Assembly (NCBI GenBank): GCA_036346355.1
Contig: CM070584.1
Location: forward strand, 54,147,097 to 54,211,096
DNA length: 64,000 nucleotides
DNA from: Rhipidocladum racemiflorum
Taxonomy: Eukaryota; Streptophyta; Magnoliopsida; Poales; Poaceae
Reading direction: 5' to 3'
The notes under the pieces were generated by a model, which was not told the origin of the DNA, did not search any database, and saw nothing but the letters and a program-made list of their open reading frames with translations. Of the stretch, positions 10,401-22,400 are shown one piece after another (positions within the stretch are counted from its first letter, which is position 1; every line of letters begins with the position of its first letter). The position numbers and the translations under genes were made by a program.

Positions 10401-13400
10401 GCTGCGCCGCGTGGCCGAATCGACTGCGGTGGAGAGCACGGGAACAGCGGCCCGACAATGGTTGGAGCGGATCCGAGGGGAAAGCTGACGCGGAAGTGGG
10501 AAGAGCCGCAGAAAGAGCGGCGGCGGTAGGCTAACAAGGAGAAGGTGGTGGATGGCGCAAGTGCAATACCGGTAAAAAACCTAATAACCCTAAATTAGCT
10601 CGATACCATGTTATGAATAGCACTTACATTCATCGTGAGGCCAATATGTCAGAATATATACACGTACATGCGGGTACAAAAGGAAAGCCAAGGCAATCTC
10701 TATACAAGGCAATAAAGGTTACTGTCTAACAAAATGGATTTGAATAGCAAATGAAGGTCGTTTCATAGAAGAATTGCAGGCACTTACTCTTCAATTGGGT
10801 CTTCATATGTTTGATCCTTGTTAGAAACAAAGCCTTCAAGCCTGGATACTGAACAAATAGCAACAATTATAAAATCTTTGATAAACTAGATTAGAAACCT
10901 GAATACAAGTTTTCTTAGCACAAATTAGCTGAACACATGCTTATTACTTCGGTAAAAAAGAACAAGCTTATATGCAAAGTTTACCATTTATTCTAACACA
11001 GGAGGATTATGATCAAGGTATTTTGATATGCTGTCTAGCAAAGTTGCACTAACACCATCACATGATACTTTCTCCAAAAGTACCAACATTCTGAGCTATC
11101 ATGTTTGATTTTGCATATAACGTATAGAAGATTCGAAAAGTTAAGTCTTTTTTATCCAACGCTAGCATTGCCTTTTTGTATGAACCACAAACTAGCTTAT
11201 ACAGCAGACACATAATGCAGAGTGTCAAACTCTTGTCTATTGGTGATGCGTCATTACTATGTTAGAGAACACAATTTGTTTCTTTTAAAGCAGAAATGAC
11301 CGGCACTTCTTTAAAATGTGTTGTCGCTGTGATGAATGTTGAACACATGTCAAAATAGCAAAACTATGTACTAGGATCTTGGTGCAACCTAGATGTTTGG
11401 TTTCTGCCAGAAAAAGGAAATTTTAAAGCGATAATTTAGGCCATAACGGGATGAAATAGGAAAAGTCTGTCCAAACCATTTCTTGGCAGTCATGGAACCA
11501 GATATTACATTCACATCATTTTTGATGGCATGAGATGAGAAGAATGAATACATAATCCAGATAAAAGACAACACAAGCAACAATGCCAATCAACTAGCTT
11601 AATTCTATAATACTTTAGTTCAAAGTTTGAGCACTACACCAATCAACTTAAGCATTCCATGAGTATCCACAAAAATATTCCATGAATACCTTTGAAACGG
11701 TCGTCGGGGTACACGGGCACATCAAAGTACACTAACCCTCTTTTATAAAGGCCATCTATAACCTTCGCATCAAAAAGAACATATGTATTGGCTTCCTCTT
11801 TGCATATTTTGTCTATTGTTGCTGTCTCTTCTTCTGAAAGTTTCTACAATAAACCAATAATATCAGCTCTCATTGGTGTTACGTAAGACATCATAAAGAA
11901 ATATTAGCTTCATATTAGAAAAAGAAAACTCAAGAAAGACCAGACTATGTATCATCCATACTAAGAAAAGTGAGCAGCTTCACCATATTAATATATTATT
12001 TACCAAAAGTGTAATTGTACAACAAGACGAAAAAGAGAGATATGTTGTGGCAAACCTGACCTTAAACTCTTCTAATGTAAAGTTAACAAGACAAACTCCC
12101 CACCATGGCTCGATTGGGAATTCAACAGGCTGTGTAGGCAGTAATTCTTTTGCGATTGATTTGTTCAGCTTCCACATCAGTTTCTGAAGAATTCAACAGA
12201 AGAAAAACCATTATCTGCTAGCATGATAAATGTTGCTGCAACATACTCTTTACTAGAAGTAGAACATGAAAGGTCACACAAGGTTTACTGATAACAATAA
12301 CTTGATTCTACACTCATGACTATTCACACGAACTAGACTTGACTGGTCCACCCAATTGCATGGCATGGTCTAGTATATTGCAGAGACCCCTATTCTTTTA
12401 CAACTCAAATTTGATTTAAGAGTATACCAGAGGGAAATTTATTTTTATAATTTAGGATTTTGTTATCATTTTAGTTGAAATATGCTCGAGGTAACATCCA
12501 ATTGTTGTAGTTCACTTGTGAATTGTGATTAGGGTCCACAGATTGAGGATTTTTTTTTTGGTTCTTTATGAGAATATCTATATTTGCATGTTTCACAAGA
12601 GTGCAAGAGCAAGCGATATTGTGCAAAATCCAAGAGATTATCAATGATACTACCTTTGATCTGCATTTGTTCATTATATCAATAAATTCATTTCTTCCAA
12701 CACCAGTAAGCCTTAGGGCATCAGCAGCAGTGAAGTTTGGAATACTATCATACGGTTGTTCTGCAATATAACCAAACATGTTAGAAACATAAACAGGAAT
12801 GTTGTCCATGAATAAAGCAAATGGAAGTTTCCTCGGTTATGATATCCACCTCTGTTTCAGAGGGGTAACTAATACCAACTTACTATTATCCGAAATCATA
12901 AGTAAAAACCCAATGTTAAGAAGTTCACTGTGCAAACTTAAAGAGTATAGTACTTCGTTAAGATTACAGAAATCAATACAAAATGTAGAGCAGAAACAAT
13001 TCAACTTCAGTCAGCATAATTAAACATAAGGGTGTATCACGACCTAACAGGATAGATCCATTTTATAAGCTGAAGTGCATAAGCATGTAATTGGTCATCG
13101 TCTGGCAGATTTTCAAATCACTGCTAATGTCAGTATATTAAGAACGATGCAGTGTAAGGTAATCTTTTATTGTAGATTTGGCAAACGAGGGGGTATTTCT
13201 CACAATTCTTTTTCCAGGCTGCTACCAGCGGTATCCCATTAACTTTCAAAAAACACGATGAAACATCTCCAATATATATATGAAGCCTTTTCGTACTCCT
13301 GGGAGTACGTACTTCCACCTCCAGTATATCGCTTAAACAGATGTGTTATACTCCTTTATCATTTTCAGTATACTCCAATAATAATTTTAAGATACTACAA

Positions 13401-16400
13401 TGCAATATTGTTGAAAAAAAATTCAACAGAGCCCTTTATGTTTTTGCTATATACCCTTTTCCGTATGTAAAAAGAGTATATAAACAAATTATGCTATAAA
13501 GGGTGGAATTTGATGAAATTATTCGTGGAACTCACTTTGAAGTATCTTATAATCAGTATTAGAGTATACTAAAAGGATAAAAAGGTATAACAACATCATT
13601 TAAGCGGTATATTGAGTGGGATTATGTACTCCCAGAGGTATGGAACCATTTTCATACAAACACATATATATGTGTGTGTCCTGAACCTGACACCTCAAAG
13701 GTGATAACTGGCCATGTTAAACACCCAAGTGCATTAGGTACTCATGGGATCATAGTAAAAAGGCAAGAGGGCGGAAAACTCAAAATGCTGAAAAAAAAAA
13801 CATTTCAGGGCTTGTTTGGGAAGCCCAAAATCCCGGCCCATCCACGTGGGTGGACTAGGACTTTGGGCTTCCCAAACAAGGCCTCAGGCTGGCAATAACC
13901 TATCAGTACATTGCCCTGTTCTGCAACTAAAACGGAACAAAAATAATAGAAAAGAACATATTTGGTCAATTTAGGCCACCAGCTTACCGACAGGCATTGC
14001 CCAAAATTGCAGTCTTATTAAATCTAAACAGCAAGATACCAACATTAACCATTTAATAGTTATATTCTATTTTATGTGGCATTTTGCCAACAGAAAAAAA
14101 AAACAATCAAGAGTGATCTGTAGGACTACAGGATGCTAAAGAAATATATGAATGTCATGAAAGAAATTCTTGGTGTTAATGAGGGACTACCATTCTTCAT
14201 AGCTTCAAACAGTATATCACAGTAATATCCGAATGGCGAGATCCTCAATACTCGGCATATATAGTCTGCAAGATGGTATGGGTATAACTGCAAAACATTG
14301 TATATCAAGTAAAGATCATCTACACTTTCGGGTAAACTATTCAAAAATAGGAGAACAGTGCTACTCCATACATAATTTAACACATCAATAGAAGAGCCTT
14401 GGGTGCTTGCAGGTGTAATTACAGAAATATTAACAGAACAGTAACTGAGCATATATGTGGTATGCAAAACAATGTATCTAAAAAATCACAAACATATGTA
14501 TAGTAAGTTAGTGATATGCTCTAGAGGCAATCATGGAGATGATTGTATCGCTTTTATGTTTATGAACTATTGAATAATATATTACTTTGTCCTTTGAATG
14601 AACTATCATTTATATTGATTAACAAGTATGTGACTTATTCGTAAAACTCTTTATTCATATATGGTGTTATTCTAAATATCCCTGATCTTATGTCATTATG
14701 TGGGACATTTATGACTTATAGATCAGCACATGTATTGATTGATGGTTATATTTCACAGATCATGATATGAGATATCAAATCAATAATGTGGACATATGTT
14801 GGATATTGAGTTGCATGCACCAGCCAATTCACCCAAAAGCTTAAGCTGATGAGGAAAGACGGACAATTCACATATACTTCAACACTCTCCCTCACGTGTA
14901 GGCTCCCTCAGGCCTAAGACGTGGAATAGAAGTGGACTGCAATTATTATTATTTTAATTCCATCAACCGAGTCTTGAACTCAAGACCTCTTGGCTCTGAT
15001 TCCATATTGAGTTGCATGCACCAGCCAATTCACCCAAAAGCTTAAGCTGATGAGGAAAGACAGACAATTCACTTATACTTCAACATTGGAGAACGTAATG
15101 TTAGATTAACCCCACCTTGAGACACCGCAGGATTGTTATATTCTTAACTGTTATCAGTTGGTCTCATATATAGCGTATGTGAGATCTTTATAATTGAGAT
15201 CGCCATGCTTCCCTACATATGTAATAGTTTACTTAAGGGTTACCAAACACTACTCCGTAACTTGATAGTTATAAAGGTAACTTTCGAGTTTACTATGAAA
15301 CATGTAGATGAATGTGAGCAATCAAGATGGGATTTCCCCCCTCTTTAACGGGAGAGATATCTCTAGGCTCCTTGATGTGGTTGGATTAGGGGAGTGCATG
15401 GCCATGACGAATGTGGTTGAAGAGTCAACCGCAAGTGTATAATTCACTATATGATCGACCTATCACAGGATGGCACGCATCTTGTGTTATACCCTTTGAT
15501 CGGGTCTTCTACAGAAGGCATCAGACTCCAGCTAATAAAGGAAACCTTGACAATCAGACGCAAGCAGAATAGGAAGCTGGCGTCAGTTAAGGAGGGAGCG
15601 ATTGGAAGATCGCCTTGAAGGATAATCTTCTTAAATTAGTTTCTGAGCTTATACTCTTTCCTTTTTCATATTTATCTGTTAGGAAAGCTTTTGATTTGTT
15701 GTCACGTCAGTTCCTTGCCAACCTGTTGGTGAGGGGAGTCTTTGGGGTTATTTAAGGAGAAATAAAAGGGAGAAAAGGGCATGCTTGTTTGTGCCACAAA
15801 TTCTAAGTCTCAGGCGGTGGCTCCGATAACAGCCAATCTATCCTAAGGCACGCCACGTCGACCACGGGGTCTACGAGTGGCGTCCGATCTGGCCTCAGGC
15901 CATGAACACGTGCATACGAGCAGGTTCATCCCGAACCAACTCGTAACAATTTGGTATCAGAGCCAATCGGCTCGGGTGCCATGGCGACTCCACTAGAAGA
16001 TCGGGTGGGCGCACTCGAGGAAGATGTGAAGGAGATTAAGAAGATGATGGTGGAGATACTCACGCAAGTCAAGGCTAAGGGTCCCACCGGAATTCATGAT
16101 CAGGAGAGTAGCCGCAATCATCCGGATGGAATGGACACAAACCGACTGAGGCTGGACGATGAAAGAAGGGCTGGGGAGCAGGAAGGGCGACCACAGCCAG
16201 GATTTCGCAGGGGTGATGAGTATCGGCACACGCACACGGCAAGAAGAAGACGCCAAGAAGAGGAAGATCGGAGGTGGACACCCCGTGCACCCCGGTTTGA
16301 TCTATCTGAGTATGACGGCACTTCAGACCCTCTTGGATGGCTGCGGCAATGTGAAAGGTTCTTCAAATTTCACCACATCCCGGAGGAGGAGTGGGTGAAC

Positions 16401-19400
16401 TTGGCCGGAATCCATCTTCGTGGGGAAGCGTTGGAGGTACTGGACAATTGGCAACAAGATGAGGAGTGGTTCGATTGGGAGGAGTTCTCTGATACATTCG
16501 CCCAGCGATTTACACGGCACTCCAGCCTGGGACCCTTGGGCGATTTGGTGAACTGGAAACAGGGGAGCAACCGAGTCGATACTTATGCACGAGAATTCCA
16601 GCGACTACTCGCCAGGACGTCAAGGATGCGAAGAACTGATCAAATTGACACGTTCATCGCAGGGCTGTCGACTGCCTTGGCGGCGGAAGTTCGGAGGGAG
16701 CGCCCTCGCAACTTGGCGGAAGCCATTGGTTTTGCACGTGAGGCAGAAAACAGAAAAGATGCATGGATGGCTGAAGCAGTCCAGGAGATGGGCGCGCCAG
16801 GGAAGACAAGGCTGGCCTATAATCGGGGGTCCAGTTTTTCCGGTGCCAGTGGAGCGGCGTCCTCTGCAGGGGGAGCTACACCACCGGTTGTGAACACATC
16901 TGGAGGCTCACGATCAGGATCAGGGGTGGCTTCAGTGGCATCGGGAGCACTTGGCCAGGGAACTCATCGGATCGCACCGGCGGGATCGGCAGGAACCCAG
17001 TCCAGTTCGGCGTCAACTCCAACACGAGTGCGTCTCAGCAAACCCGGCTCGACGGCGGCGTGCAAAAGGGCTTTGTTACAATTGCGACGAGGTCTACAGT
17101 CGAGGCCATCGTTGCAAGAGGCTGTTTCATTTGGAAGTTTTGGATGAAGTGGAGGAAGAGGCTGACGGCAATGAGGATCCAGAGGATCGGAATGAACCCT
17201 CTTTATCCATGATGGCCTTGGCAGGGCCGAAACAAGGAAGCACGATGCAAATAATGATCAGTCTGGCCGGCCAACTTCTCCATGGTTTGATCGACACGGG
17301 CAGCACCCATAATTTTGTGAGTAGTCATGCAGCGCAGCAGATTGGGTGGCCGTCTTCCGCGATCAGTATGCAACACGTAAGGGTGGCTGGGGGTGGTCAG
17401 CTTCCATGTTTGGGCGCAATGAGAGATGTCCAGCTCTGCATTGGGGCGCACAAGTTCCAGGCGTCATTCATCATCATTCCTTTAGACATTTTTGATGTGG
17501 TTCTTGGGATTCAATGGCTCAGCACCCTTGGTCCCATTCAGTGGGATTTCCAGCAACTCACTATGGGTTTTCATCACCACGGGCGGCCAGTAGAGCTTCG
17601 GGGGTTGCACAGTTCTGGGAGACCTCACTTATTGCATCAGCAATTGGAGGAACAAAACGAGGTACAGCAGCTATTAAAAGATTATGAAGACTTGTTCTCT
17701 GAACCACAGGGCCTACCGCCATCTCGGCTGTGTGATCACCGCATATGCTTGGAAGAAGGCACCAATCCGGTAGTAGTGGCACCATATCGGTATCCTTTCC
17801 GTCAAAAAGATGAAATTGAACGACAGTGTGCGGCTATGCTGGACCAGGGGATCATTCGCAGAAGTCGCTCCCCATTTTCTTCACCCGTCTTGCTGGTCAA
17901 GAAGGCGGATGGGACATGGCGGTTTTGCGTCGACTATAGAAAACTCAACAGTCACACCATCAAAGATAAGTTCCCCATTCCGGTGGTTGAGGAACTTCTC
18001 GACGAGCTCCGGGGAGCCTATTTCTTTACCAAGCTGGATTTACGTTCGGGCTATCACCAAGTTCGGATGATTCCGGGGGACATCGAGAAGACTGCCTTCC
18101 GAACGCATCATGGACACTTTGAGTTCCTTGTGATGCCGTTTGGTTTGTCAAACGCCCCTTCAACGTTTCAGGCACTCATGAATGATGTTCTCCAAGATTA
18201 TCTTCGCAAATTCGTTCTCGTCTTCTTTGATGATATTTTGGTCTATAGCAATACTTTGGAAGATCATTGCCGGCATCTTCGATGGGTGTTTGAGAGGTTG
18301 AGACTACAACAACTATACCTCAAACGCTCCAAGTGTGCATTTGCGCAAGGACGGATCGGCTATCTAGGACACATCATCTCACATGAAGGTGTGGAAGCAG
18401 ATCCTCACAAATTACAAGCCATTTCGGCTTGGCCCACACCAAGTTCAATGGCTGCCTTGCGGAGCTTCCTCGGGTTGACAGGTTACTATCGCCGGTTCAT
18501 TCGTGGTTATGCTACCATTGCAGAACCTTTGACGGCCTTACTACGCCGCAATAACTTCATTTGGAGTGCTGCGGCTGATGGGGCCTTCCAAAACTTAAAG
18601 CAAGCACTTATCTCGGCCCCGGTATTACAAATGCCAGACTTTGCGGTTCCCTTCGAAGTCGAATGTGACGCTTCAAGGGTGGGCATCGGTGCCGTTCTGC
18701 AGCAACATGGGCATCCCATTGCTTATTACAGTCGCAAGTTGGCGGCCCGCCATGCCAAGCTGGCCGCCTATGAACGCGAACTAATCGGCCTCTCCAAAGC
18801 AGTGAGACATTGGCGGCCGTATTTGTGGGGACATCCGTTCCTAGTTCGGACGGACCATGGCAGTCTTAAATTCCTTCTCGAGCAAGCATTGGTGACACCG
18901 CCCCAACAACATTGGCTCAGCAAATTGATGGGTTTTGATTTCCATGTCGAGTATAAACCAGGACGGGCGAATCGAGCTGCCGATGCCCTTTCTCGCGTGC
19001 AGGAGGAGGATGCCAACCACATCGCCTGTGCTGTCATGTCGGCTCCACATAGCCTGATTCGAGCCGAATGGTTGGCAGCCTTGCGGGCCGACCCGGAGGT
19101 GCAACGGCGCTGCGAGATGCTGCTCAATCCTTCCACGGCATCGCCGACTTCACAACATCCGACCAACACCACACAAGCTGCATGGACCACAAGCGACGGG
19201 CTCATCTATCATGAGGGGCGACTATTTGTGCCGTCGACATCTTCTCTCATTGAACCGATCATTGCATCTATTCATGACCTTACACATGAAGGCGTCCAGA
19301 AGACTTGTCATCGCATTCGGCAATTGTATGACTGGGAGAAGCAACGATCCACTGTAGAACTCTATATTGCCCGTTGCAAGGTGTGCCAACAGAATAAAAC

Positions 19401-22400
19401 CAGCACTCTCTCTCCGGCTGGTCTCCTGCAGCCTCTTCCCATTCCGCAGCATATTTGGGCCGACATATCTATGGACTTTATCACCGCCCTTCCCAAATCT
19501 CAGGGCAAGACATCTATGTTGGTGGTGGTGGATAGATTATCTAAATATGCCCACTTCATGGCGTTCAAACAACCAGCGACGGCACCAACGGTGGCCAAAA
19601 TTTTCTTTGACCAAGTGGTCAGGTTACATGGCATTCCGGAGTCTATCATTTCTGATCGGGATCCCGTCTTCCTCAGCGCCTTTTGGCAGGATCTCTTCAA
19701 GCGCTGTGGCACTACCCTGCTTCCGTCCACAGCTTACCATCCTCAGACGGATGGCCAAACGGAGGTCGTCAACCGTACAATCGAAATGTATTTACGGTGT
19801 TTGGCGGCTGACGCTCCCACATCTTGGACGCAATGGCTACCTTGGGCAGAATTCTGCTGTAATTCCTCTTTTCACTCCGCGGTCCGGATGACACCTTTTG
19901 AATTCGTTTATGGGCGCTCCCCACCACCCCTACTGCCATACAACCAAGGCGCCACTGTTATTGACTCGGTTGACAGACAATTGATGGATTGTGACGCTCT
20001 CCTCCACCAAGCTCGCGCCAACCTCCTCTGCGCCCAGAATCGTATGAAGCAACAATATGATTCCGGTCATCGCGAGGTGGAGTTCTCCGTGGGCGCTTGG
20101 GTATGGCTGCGGCTACAGAAGCATCGGCAACTCTCCTTACGGGCGAATTCGGTGCACAAACTCTCTCCCAGGTTCTATGGGCCATACCGCATCTCAGCAA
20201 GGATTGGACCTGTCGCTTACCGACTCGAGTTACCCGAGGGAGCTCGTCTCCACAATGTCTTTCATGTTTCTTTACTTAAAGAATACAAGGGGGATCCACC
20301 ATCACAGACCCCAGCGCTGCCCGAGGACCTCTCACCTGCGCCAGAGCCAGATCGGCCGGCGCCTCGTCGTCTATTGGCTCAACGTTTTGTGAATGGTCAG
20401 CGTCAAGTGCTGGTTCAATGGACAGGCGAGCCGGAGTCCGAAGCAACTTGGATGGATGCCTTACTCTTGCGACGCTCCTATCCGGACTGTACGCTTGAGG
20501 ACAAGCTTCTTTTCCAGGAGGGTAGTAATGTTATACCCTTTGATCGGGTCTTCTACAGAAGGCATCAGACTCCAGCTAATAAAGGAAACCTTGACAATCA
20601 GACGCAAGCAGAATAGGAAGCTGGCGTCAGTTAAGGAGGGAGCGATTGGAAGATCGCCTTGAAGGATAATCTTCTTAAATTAGTTTACAGCAGTTATACT
20701 CTTTCCTTTTTCATATTTATCTGTTAGGAAAGCTTTTGATTTGTTGTCACGTCAGTTCCTTGCCAACCTGTTGGTGAGGGGAGTCTTTGGGGTTATTTAA
20801 GGAGAAATAAAAGGGAGAAAAGGGCATGCTTGTTTGTGCCACAAATTCTAAGTCACAGGCGGTGGCTCCGATAACAGCCAATCTATCCTAAGGCACGCCA
20901 CGTCGACCACGGGGTCTACGAGTGGCGTCCGATCTGGCCTCAGGCCAGGAACACGTGCATACGAGCAGGTTCATCCCGAACCAACTCGTAACATCTTGCC
21001 TTGAGTTCGATCTGGTATTGTGAGACAAAGAGATCAACACATGAACACTATATAGGTTCATCCGATATGATCTTTGTGTGTATTTAGGGGTCGCTATGTC
21101 TTGCAAGGGACCGCTACAACTTGTGATCGGAAAGGAGTTTCCGAGTCGCGGCTGAGTGCATATGGACCTGCAGGGTCACACACTTAACGGGTTGAAATGA
21201 AACTGTTCGGATAGGATCCATTCATATGGGCTTCACACATTAATGGCCCCTACCGTAGGGCTCCACAAAAGGGGGCTCTTTATAGGGCAGACATGGGGAT
21301 TTTGGAGAACGTCACACTAGCCACCGAAACCCTAGCGCCCCCCCCCCCCCCCAACACACCCACCCACCCCAAAAGGCTATGTCATGCGCTGGTGCTAGCA
21401 CACCGGTGCATAGCGTTCCATGCCTAGACGTGGATACCGTAGAGGCGCTACTTCAGTTTCTACTGGGCTGATAGAGGATGATCGGCAAAGTACGTGAGGA
21501 ACATGAGGAGATACTGGAGGAGACGATCGGTGGCCAAGGACATTGGACGATCGACTACTTCCACTGCTCCAACTCTTCTTCTGTTGCATTGCTCGTCTCG
21601 TGTTAACAATCTATGATCTCTTACTCACATGGCTTCTGGTTATACACGGTAGAAAAAAAAATATTTTGCGCTAGTGCAGCCTACCCGTATCCCAACATAA
21701 TAATGTTAGGAGGTGTTTATCAATAGATAAGTAAAAGATGGCCCCAACAAGGTGCGACCAAGCTTTTGCATAATTGTCAACTTAAAATGTTAACAGGAAG
21801 CAGGAAGTATGAGACACATACTGCAAGATTCCTCCGGAGGTATTGCATCATTTCTTCATAGTATTCCCCTTCTCTGCACACTCTACGGGCAAAGCATGTA
21901 TTCAATTGTAATCGTTTTCGAATGCAATAATCCACAATCCTGCCACAAAAATTGGTAACCGGAGATTAGGACTGGAAATTGCACCCTATATCAACAACAG
22001 GAATTAGTAAATGTAATTCAGGCACTTTAAATACTTGAGCAGTATTGTTCGAGAAAGCCCTTTATCAACGAATCTACACTGACATGGCACCCCAATATGC
22101 CTGTAAGCCACTAACTATAGGTGAGGAAGGAACCACAATGTGCACATGAATACATTAGCTTTTGCAGACACACTTGACTTTTTTTAGAACCAAATATCAT
22201 GTGCTTTTCCATGCTCATAATCCTTCAATTTCACCCGAAACCAGTTCTAGCGCTCATGAGCCTTAGTTCAATTACGCTTCTCCCACTCTGTCTTCATTAG
22301 AAAAGGCAAGTTTACACAAGTTTGTTCGAGAAGAAACTACAAAGACGCAATGATTCGCCTATCAGCTATTCTAAAGGCTAACCCTGCGAATGTCTTGTCC

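Larger units (their letters stand above)
15485..20993 (+). mobile_element. Ty3/gypsy chromovirus, complete ends, 5.5 kb
   Basis: Both LTRs, the primer-binding site, gag, pol, polypurine tract and the 5-bp target duplication TCTTG (15480-15484 and 20994-20998) are present. The pol order is protease, reverse transcriptase, RNase H, integrase and a C-terminal chromodomain-like segment, which defines Ty3/gypsy chromoviruses. The small size and short LTRs suggest the Reina-like group; that is inference. The LTRs differ at only a few sites, so insertion is recent on an evolutionary scale. It is inserted in the solo LTR inside FAM91 intron 2, antisense to FAM91. Confidence 0.96.
14512..21704 (+). 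mobile_element. copia (Angela/RIRE1-like) solo LTR, interrupted by two insertions
   Basis: After removing the TRIM (14804-15085) and the gypsy element (15485-20993), the remaining 14512-21704 text reads as one LTR of about 1.4 kb. It begins TGATATGCTCTAGAGGCAAT, a start like that of Angela/RIRE1-type copia LTRs. It contains typical LTR text, such as the C-rich run after ACCCTAGCG (near 21331-21352), and ends near TATCCCAACA (21697). The pentamer GTTAG occurs immediately before 14512 and at 21705-21709. If it is the target duplication, the LTR ends in AAT and not in the canonical CA, so the right end is uncertain by about 7 bp. No internal domain of this family remains, hence solo LTR. Confidence 0.65.

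Noticed and set aside
18768..19205. 145-residue minus-strand frame in the gypsy element
   Set aside because: Antisense shadow of RNase H and integrase coding sequence.
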